Origin: Phycisphaeraceae bacterium
Lineage (GTDB): Bacteria; Planctomycetota; Phycisphaerae; Phycisphaerales; Phycisphaeraceae
Length of the DNA stretch: 33,590 bases
Direction of reading: 5' to 3'
Assembly: GCA_028284155.1 (NCBI GenBank)
Contig: JANQSF010000039.1
Span: 1 to 33,590 of the forward strand
Shown: positions 25,297-32,141 of the stretch, piece after piece
Layout: each line of letters starts with the position of its first letter
How positions within the stretch are numbered: the stretch's first letter is position 1
The notes under the pieces: model-generated
Seen by the model: only the letters and a program-made list of their open reading frames with translations
Told to the model about the DNA's origin: nothing
Database searches by the model: none
Position numbers and translations under genes: made by a program

Positions 25297-27044
25297 GCGT
25301 CGTCGTCCTCCGCATGTTCAAGGTCGAGGCGCACCAACTCGGCGTACACACGCTGCGACAACACCACCTTGCCGCGACGCGAGTACTCCCGCGCGATGTC
25401 GACGATCGTCTGCCGCCCGCTCTCCCGGTAGGTCGCCGCGTCGACCTCGATCGACACCTCGCGTTCGATGTCCTGGCGCACGCGGTCGGCGAAGTGCTTC
25501 GGCTCTTCGACGCCGCGTTCGTTGTGTGCCTCTTCGCCGGTGGACATGCCGAAGCCGCCAACGTTGCGCGCCGCCTCGCACATCAGCACACCCGCCCAGA
25601 AGCGGTCGGCGTGCCCCGCCTCGTCGGACGACGCGGTCAGGCGCACGTTGCCGGCCGCCGTCGTGACCTTGCGCGTCTTGTGCAGGTCCTCGCGCAGCTC
25701 GTCGTCGTCGGGAATCTCGATCAGGCTGTCCTCGAACCAGCGGCGAAAGTACGGCGCGGCCGTCGTCTTCCACGTCGGGGTGAACGTGACCGGCTCGACC
25801 TTGGCCGGGTGCGCTTCGTGCAGCGTCTCGGCCAGCATGTTGCCGATGCCGGTCTCGTCGATGCACAGACGTTTGAACTCGGGGCGGGCGAGCACGGACC
25901 GGAGGATGCGCTCCTGAACGGCGTACCGCGTCTTGTGCAGCTCCAGCAACATCACCGTGCGGTAGACGTTGCCGACCTTCATCACGACCCAGAGGATCGA
26001 ACGGTCACGCTTGCGGCCGACGTCGTAGCCGCCGTAGAGCGCAACATCCTTGCCGCGCGGCAGGTCGTCGACGACTTGGGCAAGGTCGCTGGCCTTGAGC
26101 CGCACGCAGCGGTCGATCAGGTCGTAGTTGAGGTAAGCGCCCTCGTCGCTGTTCGGGATGCAGCAGTACTCCTCCGTCCATTCCGTCTCGTCGACGCAGT
26201 CCTTGCGGATGCCGTCGACAAACTCGCGCCGCGACTCCATATCGGGTTCGTTGCGGATGCGGTTACGCTCTTCGGCCGTTCGCGCCGACAGACCGCTAAT
26301 GACTTCGTACAGGCCCTGAGCGACCGCGTTCTGCAGCGTGACGGTGTGCAACGACCAGTCGCGCTGGTCGGTCTTGCACTCCTGCACCAGCTTGTTGAAC
26401 AGCGCGCCCTCGCCGTTGTGCGTCGAGATGATGCGGACCTGGTGGCCCCACACCTTCGCCGACGCGTTGGCGGCCTTGAGCACCAGCTTCTGATTCTTGT
26501 GGAACGCAAACTCGTCGAGCGTGACGTCGCCGCCCTTGCCACGGAAGACATCGGGGCTCGACGTCAGCCCCATGATCTTCGCGCCGCTGGCGAACCGGAT
26601 CACGTGGGCCTTGATGTCCTTGTCCTCGTCGATGACCTGGACGCCCATGTCCTCAGCCACGACGCCGAACACGCGGGCGAACTTGGCGCAGTCTTCGATG
26701 AACAGCTTCGCCGACTCGAAGTCACGCGACGCGAAGTAGTGGTCGGAGCCCAGCTGGATGCGGCGCTCGACCGAGCGGTACGCCTCGGCGAACGTGATGC
26801 CGATCCGGCGCGACTTCTCGATCAACGCCGTCGACGCGTCGTCGTCGATCCACGCCTGCTGGTAAGGCAGGAAGTACGGCACGTCGCCTTCGCCCGTCGG
26901 CTGCCACTTGCCCGGCGCCATGCCGGTCGGGTCGTCGATCGCGGGCGACAGGCCGTCGGCCGTGATCGACGTCGCAAAGCCGCACCAGGCGTACAGCGCG
27001 AGCAGACAGAGCGCGATGATGCTCAGTCGGTTGATCGACCTCAT
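25293..27044 (-). CDS. Terminase large subunit, Mu gp28-like
   Basis: 583 residues. ATPase motifs: 'EKSRRIGIT' (76-84, the variant Walker A of gp28-type terminases), 'VTLDEFAF' (Walker B, D177/E178), 'STHNGEG' (motif III, 207-213). RNase-H-like nuclease: 'GGYDVGRKRDRSILWVV' (Asp341), 'CIDETGIGNMLAETL' (Asp396), 'DEAGHADRFWAGVL' near the C-terminus. It cuts and pumps DNA into proheads with the preceding small subunit. Unusual: the first ~27 residues (LSIIALCLLALYAWCGFA) look like a signal peptide or membrane anchor. The ATG at 27044 overlaps the upstream TGA, which supports it, but an internal ATG at 26921 (MAPGKW) would give a normal soluble terminase. Confidence 0.92.
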   Translation of the reverse strand: MRSINRLSIIALCLLALYAWCGFATSITADGLSPAIDDPTGMAPGKWQPTGEGDVPYFLPYQQAWIDDDASTALIEKSRRIGITFAEAYRSVERRIQLGSDHYFASRDFESAKLFIEDCAKFARVFGVVAEDMGVQVIDEDKDIKAHVIRFASGAKIMGLTSSPDVFRGKGGDVTLDEFAFHKNQKLVLKAANASAKVWGHQVRIISTHNGEGALFNKLVQECKTDQRDWSLHTVTLQNAVAQGLYEVISGLSARTAEERNRIRNEPDMESRREFVDGIRKDCVDETEWTEEYCCIPNSDEGAYLNYDLIDRCVRLKASDLAQVVDDLPRGKDVALYGGYDVGRKRDRSILWVVMKVGNVYRTVMLLELHKTRYAVQERILRSVLARPEFKRLCIDETGIGNMLAETLHEAHPAKVEPVTFTPTWKTTAAPYFRRWFEDSLIEIPDDDELREDLHKTRKVTTAAGNVRLTASSDEAGHADRFWAGVLMCEAARNVGGFGMSTGEEAHNERGVEEPKHFADRVRQDIEREVSIEVDAATYRESGRQTIVDIAREYSRRGKVVLSQRVYAELVRLDLEHAEDDDA

Positions 27045-27781
27045 GCCGCTGCGCCCCCCTTCGGTGGAAGGCCCAGCATCTCGCGCATCTTCGACACCAC
27101 GGCGCCGCTGTCCGCGCCGTCGTCGACGGCGCGCTGCGCTTCCTCGATCGCCTTGGCCTGCGCGGCCCTCTGCTGCTCGGCCTCTCGCCGATCCTCCTCG
27201 ATCCGCTGGCGCAGCCTGGTGACTTCGGCCTCAAGTTTGGCGGCGCGCTGGTCGGCCAGACGCGCCTCCAACGCGAGCTTGGCCGTGTCGTGCTGTGTCT
27301 TCAGCTGCTGACCGACCGACGACAGCAGCAGGCCGAACTGCTGCGCGGTGAAGTCGTCGAGGTTGTCCGCGTCGATGAGTTTCTCGGTGGTCAGTTCGAC
27401 CAGCTGGTGTTGCGCGACCTTCGCCATCGTCTCGATGTTCGCGTCGGTCGCGTGGGCGACGTTGAGCTTGACGATGCGGCGCGCGTGCTCGCTGGTGACC
27501 TGCGAATAGATGCGCTTGAAGTGGGCCGCGAAGCGGTACACTTGGTTGTCGTCGACGACCTGGTTCTCCTCGTCGCCGCCGAGCTCGGTGTTGAGCCAGC
27601 GGTGGGCGTCGGCGGTCGTAAGCGTGCGGTCCGACAGACGCATGCCCAGGTCGACCAGCGTCGGCGTGTCGAGCTCGACGAGCTTCGAGCGCAGGCCCAT
27701 CGTGTCCAGCCGGTCAACGACCTGGCGGACGCGCTCCTCACGCGACGGCATGCGCAGGTTGTCTTGCGTCTGCTCAGACAC
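27041..27781 (-). CDS. Mu gp27-like small terminase (DUF3486-type) with coiled coil
   Basis: 246 residues, GTG start overlapping the preceding gene. The first ~80 residues (RQVVDRLDTMGLRSKLVELDTPTLVDLGMRLSDRTLTTADAHRWLNTELG) carry a helix-turn-helix-like pattern similar to DUF3486, the Mu gp27 family of DNA-recognition terminase subunits. Residues ~150-230 form a long Arg/Glu/Gln coiled coil (LEAEVTRLRQRIEEDRREAEQQRAAQ) suited to ring assembly. Directly followed by the Mu gp28-like large subunit with an ATGA overlap, which is the Mu-like order. Assignment rests on order plus pattern. Confidence 0.82.
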   Translation of the reverse strand: MSEQTQDNLRMPSREERVRQVVDRLDTMGLRSKLVELDTPTLVDLGMRLSDRTLTTADAHRWLNTELGGDEENQVVDDNQVYRFAAHFKRIYSQVTSEHARRIVKLNVAHATDANIETMAKVAQHQLVELTTEKLIDADNLDDFTAQQFGLLLSSVGQQLKTQHDTAKLALEARLADQRAAKLEAEVTRLRQRIEEDRREAEQQRAAQAKAIEEAQRAVDDGADSGAVVSKMREMLGLPPKGGAAA

Positions 27782-28022
27782 CCAGTTCGTCCTCCAGGTC
27801 GTCGATAGCGGCTTGGCACTTGTTGCCCGCGTCGATCGTCTTCTTCAACTCGTCGGCGTAGTCGAGCACCTTCTGCGCGTCGAGGTCGAACGGCGACGAC
27901 TGCACGAACGTCGCGATGCTCATCGACTCGATGATGCCGGTCGCGCGGTTTTCGAGTTTGCGCAGCTCATCGCGGAGTTCGCCCAGCTTGCCCTGTTTCA
28001 TGAGTCGGTGAACGTTGGCCAT
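27774..28022 (-). CDS. Small helical phage protein, unknown
   Basis: 82 residues starting at ATG 28022 (MANVHRLMKQGKLGELRDEL), overlapping the upstream stop; a larger frame is only a shadow of the preceding gene. The product is all-helical with heptads (LRDELRKLENRATGIIESM, VLDYADELKKTIDAGNKCQAAIDDLEDELGV). A coiled-coil accessory of the packaging or lysis genes is possible. Not recognised. Confidence 0.72.
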   Translation of the reverse strand: MANVHRLMKQGKLGELRDELRKLENRATGIIESMSIATFVQSSPFDLDAQKVLDYADELKKTIDAGNKCQAAIDDLEDELGV

Positions 28023-28504
28023 CACCCACCTCCAAACATCGCGACGAACGCCTTGACCACCAGCGGCACGACGACGTGCTGGGCGAGAAACAACACAACG
28101 ACCGCGCCGCCCGCCCACCTGGCGATCGTCGTCTTGATGCTGGACACCGAGCTGTCCAGCCGGTCGATGCGCTTGCCGACCTCGGACTGCACGGCGCTGA
28201 TGCGCTCGTCCTGGCGTCGCAGGTGTTGCTCGATGTCCGGCGCGGCGATGAGTTTGTCCGGCAGGCGTGCGTCGATCGCCGCCTTCCAAGTCTCGACCTC
28301 CCGCAGCCGCTCGTCGTGAACGTTGGTCACGCGTTCGAGTTTGCCGAGCATCACGCTCTGGGTCTTGCGCGACTCGATAACCACCGCGTTCATCTTGGCC
28401 TGTTCCGCAGCCATCGACGACACATCACGTCCGACCTCGTCAATGCGCTCATGCAGACGACGCGCCTGGTCGTCGCTGATGGGTTGTGTATCCGTGCTGC
28501 TCAT
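28022..28504 (-). CDS. Coiled-coil protein with C-terminal membrane anchor (XhlA-like arrangement)
   Basis: 160 residues: ~120 residues of coiled coil (DDQARRLHERIDEVGRDVSSM ... LERVTNVHDERLREVETWKAAI ... RRQDERISAVQSEVGKRIDRLDSSVSSI), then one membrane segment at 130-157 (WAGGAVVVLFLAQHVVVPLV). A soluble coiled coil followed by a C-terminal anchor is also how XhlA-type holin-associated proteins are built. It sits just upstream of the terminase genes, a common place for lysis genes, but no endolysin is adjacent. Function inferred weakly. Confidence 0.78.
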   Translation of the reverse strand: MSSTDTQPISDDQARRLHERIDEVGRDVSSMAAEQAKMNAVVIESRKTQSVMLGKLERVTNVHDERLREVETWKAAIDARLPDKLIAAPDIEQHLRRQDERISAVQSEVGKRIDRLDSSVSSIKTTIARWAGGAVVVLFLAQHVVVPLVVKAFVAMFGGG

Positions 28505-28514
28505 GGTCGCCGTT

Positions 28515-28548
28515 CCGCCCGGTGGGTTCGAGTCAAACGGCCGGGCGG
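28515..28548. other. Inverted repeat between the first two late genes
   Basis: CCGCCCGG (28515-28522) and CCGGGCGG (28541-28548) are perfect 8-bp arms around an 18-base loop, in the 80-base gap between the first gene's stop (28585) and the second gene's start (28504). No T tract on either strand. May pause or process the mRNA. Confidence 0.35.
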
Positions 28549-28584
28549 CGTTTCCGCCACTCGGCCGACAGTTGCAAGTTGTGG

Positions 28585-29412
28585 TTACTCGTTCGTTCCC
28601 GACGCCGCCCCTGAACCGGCGCCACCGGCGCCGACGTTGAGATCGCCTGCACCTCCGGGCAGGTTCACGTTGGCGTCAACCTCGGGCGTCGTCTCAACCG
28701 TCGGCGTCTGCGTTGTCGCACCGGTCGAGTCGGTCTGACCCGTGCCGCTGTTCGTGATCGTCTGATTGACCGTGATGTGACCGACGACGAAGGTCGCGCC
28801 GGTCGCCGACGCGGTTCGCAGTGCGCCAAGCTCGGCGCGTTTGGCCTCGGCGGCTTTGAGCAGTTCGGCGCGCGTCGGATCGTCGGGTGGCAGTGCGGAC
28901 AGCTGATCGAGCAGCGCGGTCAATTCGTTCTCACGCTGCGTGATGATCTCGCTGAACAACGCTGTGTTGCGGCCCGTGTCGGCGTCCGGCGCAGCGGCGG
29001 GTTTGAGACCACCGCCGGAGGGTCCGCCGTGTGGTCCGATGTGTATCGGTGCGTAGCTCGCCTGGTTGGCGTCGGCCCATGTGCCGCGCGATGCGTCTTC
29101 ACCGGACGCGCAGCCGACGGCGAACAGCAACGCCAGGCACAGCGCACCGGCCAACAGGTTGCGCCGTTGCAGGTGGTCGGTGTTGATCAGCAACTTCGGC
29201 AGCCAGCGGATCGACTTCGTCGCGGAGTTGCGGCCCCACAGCGCGAGCAGGCCGAACACGATGAACGTGACGCCGTTGACCGGGTCGGGTTCGACCGCGC
29301 TAAACGACATCAAGTCGAAGCCGATGCACATGAACAGGCCGAATACGATGACAACCGCTGAGCCGACGATGCCTCGGCTCAAGTAGGGGGGTTTGGTGTG
29401 AGTGGGTGGCAT
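28585..29412 (-). CDS. Membrane protein at the head of the late array, unknown
   Basis: 275 residues. Two hydrophobic segments (GIVGSAVVIVFGLFMCIGFDLM at 14-35, GVTFIVFGLLALWG at 47-60) precede a third, LLAGALCLALLFAVGC, which has the shape of a lipobox but is internal. The second half is soluble: a Glu/Leu helix (NELTALLDQLSALPPDDPTRAELLKAAEAKRAELGAL), then Thr/Gly-rich low-complexity sequence. ATG 29412 has AAAGGA seven bases upstream. It is the first gene behind the late leader. A lysis or superinfection-exclusion role is possible but not shown; no relative recognised. Confidence 0.78.
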   Translation of the reverse strand: MPPTHTKPPYLSRGIVGSAVVIVFGLFMCIGFDLMSFSAVEPDPVNGVTFIVFGLLALWGRNSATKSIRWLPKLLINTDHLQRRNLLAGALCLALLFAVGCASGEDASRGTWADANQASYAPIHIGPHGGPSGGGLKPAAAPDADTGRNTALFSEIITQRENELTALLDQLSALPPDDPTRAELLKAAEAKRAELGALRTASATGATFVVGHITVNQTITNSGTGQTDSTGATTQTPTVETTPEVDANVNLPGGAGDLNVGAGGAGSGAASGTNE

Positions 29413-29488
29413 GGTGGAGTCCTTTCCATTTGGGGGCGTGAACTGTTCGACTCACGGTCGGAGGTTTCCCCGCGCATCCGTGCGCGCG

Positions 29489-29541
29489 AAAAAAGGGCCG
29501 ATCGCGCCTGCCGAGCATCGTGGCAGAGGCGATCGACCCTT
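29489..29541 (-). terminator. Intrinsic terminator inside the late leader
   Basis: On the minus strand an 18-20-bp stem (29541-29522 with 29512-29493; three mismatches) and a 9-base loop are followed directly by TTTTTT (29494-29489). It faces the late genes, so it must be read through for them to be expressed from the promoter at 29718-29746. Confidence 0.75.
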
Positions 29542-29557
29542 GGTCAGGTCGAGCCGG

Positions 29558-29577
29558 CTCACGGCCTGGGCCGTGAG
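29558..29577 (+). terminator. Hairpin, possible plus-strand terminator
   Basis: CTCACGGC-CTGG-GCCGTGAG has a perfect 8-bp stem and is followed by GATCTTTTA on the plus strand. It may block antisense transcription or act as a leader fold in the minus transcript. Confidence 0.4.
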
Positions 29578-29717
29578 GATCTTTTACACCCACACTTTTT
29601 CGCCGACCGACAAGGTCGGGGAGCGGCACTTACCCTTGCCGCTTGGTTGTGTTCAATCAGTAGGCCCCGGAGTTCGCACAAGTCAAACAGGCGCGTGAAC
29701 TTTTTCGTCAGTTGGTG

Positions 29718-29746
29718 AATGTACTAAGCGAAGGGGTTAACGTCAA
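29718..29746 (-). promoter_or_regulatory. Sigma70-like promoter of the late array leader
   Basis: On the minus strand TTGACG (29746-29741), a 17-base spacer and TACATT (29723-29718) give a good sigma70-type promoter with an expected start near 29711. It lies in the gap between the radical SAM gene and the first late gene. Confidence 0.55.
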
Positions 29747-29757
29747 CGGCATGTCAT

Positions 29758-29837
29758 CCCCGACCGAGGGCGCAGATTGAATTGAAACGAAGATGATGGA
29801 AACTGCCCTCATATGTCAACTCCACCGCGGGTCGGGG
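29758..29837. repeat. Nested inverted repeats after the radical SAM gene
   Basis: Outer arms CCCCGACC (29758-29765) and GGTCGGGG (29830-29837) enclose a second pair, GAGGGCGCAG (29766-29775) and CTGCCCTC (29803-29810), the latter with one bulge. The structure begins about 20 bases beyond the radical SAM stop codon and ends just before the late promoter -35. There is no T tract, so it is a structured 3' end or a protein-binding element rather than a plain terminator. Confidence 0.45.
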
Positions 29838-29856
29838 CTTGATCATCGCCGTCCTG

Positions 29857-30927
29857 TTATGCCCGGCATGTGGTTTGGCGCATATACGCAGGCCATGCAA
29901 CTTCGTCGAATACCGCGGCTGATGCAAGATCGGCTTCAAGTTCTTCCGAATGCTTTAGGATAACCTCACGTACGCGAGGGTCTTTGTAAATACGCATGCA
30001 TGCTTGGCAATTGTGCGCGTAAAGCCCCTCCCAATCAATACTAGGGTCATGGCTAGATGCCCACGCAAGCAGTTTCTCCGTTCCCAAATAACGAATGGCG
30101 ATTTTTACAATGTCCGATTCAGCCCTACGAATCCCTTGAGAAATCGCTGCTGGATCATCCACGTGTCCAACTTGTAGCTCGGGAACAGTTCGCATACCGA
30201 GACCACAGCAGGCACCGATCCTCCCGTCCGCTTGAACAACGATCGTCTGTAAAATACTATCACAACCTGTACATGCCGACACATTCGTTGAGTCAACTGC
30301 CACACCATCATCGTATCGACTGGAAACACCGGGATCTAGAGGCATCCAAGGGCTTTCAAACACCCAGGAATCAGGAAGCTTTCGAACAACGTGCTGAAGC
30401 ATCGGGTGCTTAACAAAGTGGTCTTTGCGTATGCGGTTCGTACTCGAAGTCTCTACCATGAGGTGGAACGGCAGTTCCGCTCTATAAGTAGCTAGAATTG
30501 CGTTAACGACATGCTCAATCGGGACGAACCTCACGTGTTGGTCGCCCGTGCTAAAGTTGATTTCATCTAGTCCGGAGTCGCAGAGTTTTCGGATCATCAG
30601 ATTTGCAGAATCTGTTGTGCGCCCCCAATGAGCGTTTGTCACGACTCGTGTCGACAATCCAAGTCTCTTTGCTAGTTCAATTCCTTGATGGACGATTGAC
30701 AACCGCAGCGTCGGCTCGCCACCAGTAAACACAACGTTTACGAAATCCAGTGACGCAGCTTCCTCAATGGCGCCAATCACCTGATCGGCACTCAAGTGCG
30801 TTTTCTCGGAAGGGCTGCTCAATGTGCCGCAATTCTCACAGGCGGCCGTACACTGATATGTCGGCATCACTGACAAGGTGCGGCCACGCCGCACTATTCC
30901 AGTAAATGCACTAGTGGGGTTTCTCAT
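29857..30927 (-). CDS. Radical SAM enzyme with SPASM/twitch-like C-terminal cysteines
   Basis: ATG 30927 (MRNPTSAF) is chosen over an in-frame TTG at 30957; GAGAAG lies just before it. The 356-residue product has the [4Fe-4S]/SAM motif CTAACENC (Cys26, 30, 33), GGEP at 69-72, 'TNAHWG' and 'NFSTGDQHVRFVP'. Additional cysteines, C219-x2-C222, C240-C241 and C307-x2-C310, are arranged as for auxiliary Fe-S clusters of peptide-modifying radical SAM enzymes. The gene overlaps the 3' end of the upstream membrane-protein gene by 17 bases, so the two are made together. Region GC is near 50%, clearly below the late genes, suggesting separate acquisition. Substrate unknown; peptide modification of the neighbour is inference. 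Confidence 0.87.
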   Translation of the reverse strand: MRNPTSAFTGIVRRGRTLSVMPTYQCTAACENCGTLSSPSEKTHLSADQVIGAIEEAASLDFVNVVFTGGEPTLRLSIVHQGIELAKRLGLSTRVVTNAHWGRTTDSANLMIRKLCDSGLDEINFSTGDQHVRFVPIEHVVNAILATYRAELPFHLMVETSSTNRIRKDHFVKHPMLQHVVRKLPDSWVFESPWMPLDPGVSSRYDDGVAVDSTNVSACTGCDSILQTIVVQADGRIGACCGLGMRTVPELQVGHVDDPAAISQGIRRAESDIVKIAIRYLGTEKLLAWASSHDPSIDWEGLYAHNCQACMRIYKDPRVREVILKHSEELEADLASAAVFDEVAWPAYMRQTTCRA

Positions 30928-31552
30928 CGGCTTCTCGGAACTCCCTCGCGGTGGCAATCAATTGCTCGCCAAGTGCACGCATCTCCGAACCTGTAACCTC
31001 TGAAATCTCGGACAGACCTAGGTGCGGTGGGGCAAATGCTACCTCGACAAGTGCCACAACAACCACAACTGCGACAACGGCGGCCACCGCCACTGCTACG
31101 GTTACTGCGGTCACGCTATCGAGTCGGCCTTGCATATCATCTGCTGTTAAACCTTCGCTCCGCGTTTGTGTGCCCAAGAGAGAGTAGACAATTTCTTTGT
31201 CACCATGCTTCATAATGGCTTCGGCCAAATCTCTTCGAATCGCAGCTTTATCGAATGAGCCTGGGGCATCGAAGTTTAATTCCTCGGCCACCTTTGCGTT
31301 ATATTCTCTTGCCCACTCTCTAAATCCATCATTGCTAAAAATCGCAAAAATGAGCCGGTTTGCCTCGCTGATCTTCTGGGAACTTACGCGGCCGATTGTG
31401 TCAGAGAAGTATGACGCAATCGTCCCGAAGGGGTTTCGCTTAAAGCTGGACGGCAGGTCACCATCAGACTGAAGGTCATCCATTAGTCTACGCAAGGATA
31501 CTGCGAATTCAGGTCGAGATATGACGAGTAGATCTGCATATGAGTCGTTCAT
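30911..31552 (-). CDS. Membrane protein with Val/Ala-only segment, partner of the radical SAM gene
   Basis: 213 residues. Residues 1-140 are soluble and helical (PEFAVSLRRLMDDLQSDGDL, NRLIFAIFSNDGFREWAREYNAKVAEELNF, KAAIRRDLAEAIMKHGDKEIVYSLLG). Residues 147-174 are almost purely Val and Ala (TVAVAVAAVVAVVVVVAL), followed by 'FAPPHLGLSEISEVTG' and a Glu/Arg-rich tail. The hydrophobic stretch could be a membrane helix or, given the overlapping radical SAM gene, the modified core of a ribosomally made peptide (the Val/Ala runs of epimerised proteusins are comparable in composition). No signal peptide, no known domain. ATG 31552 with a weak ribosome site. Confidence 0.78.
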   Translation of the reverse strand: MNDSYADLLVISRPEFAVSLRRLMDDLQSDGDLPSSFKRNPFGTIASYFSDTIGRVSSQKISEANRLIFAIFSNDGFREWAREYNAKVAEELNFDAPGSFDKAAIRRDLAEAIMKHGDKEIVYSLLGTQTRSEGLTADDMQGRLDSVTAVTVAVAVAAVVAVVVVVALVEVAFAPPHLGLSEISEVTGSEMRALGEQLIATAREFREADEKPH

Positions 31553-31585
31553 GGTGATCTAGCGTATCGATATTGTTGGATTGAG

Positions 31586-32011
31586 TCAATTCAACTGGTT
31601 GGGAACTGCTTGCAAAGTTTGGCGAAAGATCTTCTTGGCGTAACGTTTCAGCAGCCTTGCCCGCCAGCCAACGGGTGCGCTTTTAGGATGTCTCCCAATC
31701 TCAGGAGCGGACGCATTATTCACGGCTCTAGTGGGCCTCAAATGTTGCCGCATAAAGAGACCAAGCGGTCTAGCCTGATACTGGATTTCCAATGATAACT
31801 TGATGGGAACGCGCATTTGCCCATCCGTTGGGAACGACCTGCAGGCCGCTCCACAGTCAATTCTCGTGGCCAATCCTTTAACAGTCAAGATGATGCGTCG
31901 ATGAGGCTCGATTCCCTTGGTTCTAAACTCAGCACTCGATCCTCGGCGGCCCTTTCCATCTAACACGGATTGGGCCGCGTCGATTGAGGGGCGGATTCTC
32001 TTCGGTGGCAT
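31586..32011 (-). CDS. Hypothetical basic protein
   Basis: Open frame of 141 codons from ATG 32011 (MPPKRIRPSIDAAQSVLDG), preceded by GGTGGA. The sequence is Arg/Lys-rich with one hydrophobic patch (RRIILTVKGLATRIDCGAA) and an Arg-rich tail (RARLLKRYAKKIFRQTLQ). No family recognised. Codon choice is mixed, as in the adjacent lower-GC cargo genes, so a real gene is plausible but not certain. The next plus-strand gene starts 130 bases away, divergently. Confidence 0.42.
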   Translation of the reverse strand: MPPKRIRPSIDAAQSVLDGKGRRGSSAEFRTKGIEPHRRIILTVKGLATRIDCGAACRSFPTDGQMRVPIKLSLEIQYQARPLGLFMRQHLRPTRAVNNASAPEIGRHPKSAPVGWRARLLKRYAKKIFRQTLQAVPNQLN

Positions 32012-32141
32012 TGGGAATCCACCACTTATCAACAATTGGGCGAAGGGGCTTGACATAATAATCGGTTTTTGTTAGGGTTCTTCCAGACGGACCGAAAACG
32101 GGGCACGGCCGCCCCTTTCCATCCTTCCGGGACGCAAATCC

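Larger units (their letters stand above)
29413..29711 (-). promoter_or_regulatory. Structured ~300-base leader of the late array
   Basis: No credible gene occupies 29413-29753. Reading from the promoter at 29746-29718 towards the first late gene, the leader holds hairpins AGCGGC/GCCGCT (29643-29622), CCGACC/GGTCGG (29619-29603), CTCACGGC/GCCGTGAG (29577-29558), then an intrinsic terminator (29541-29489) and a short GCGCA/TGCGC hairpin near 29472-29485. Such a leader suits an attenuation or antitermination control point. If termination is efficient the promoter would give a ~220-base small RNA. Confidence 0.5.

Noticed and set aside
25314..27311. 665-codon plus-strand open frame
   Set aside because: It lies antisense to the terminase and small-terminase genes, which have clear motifs. 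Long antisense frames are common in GC-rich DNA with third-position bias, and its Arg/Val/Asp-rich sequence has no domain.
28521..28540. T-arm-like sequence GGGTTCGAGTC
   Set aside because: No acceptor, D or anticodon stems can be drawn around it; chance similarity.
29754..29939. 61-codon minus frame after the radical SAM gene
   Set aside because: It overlaps the end of the radical SAM gene in another frame and the nested inverted repeats; no ribosome site or family resemblance.
6414..31595. 12-base direct repeat AGTCAATTCAAC at 6414-6425 and 31584-31595, flanking the phage array and cargo
   Set aside because: About 30 pairs of identical 12-mers are expected by chance in a window of this size, there is no integrase and the left copy is part of a host promoter; not enough for att sites.
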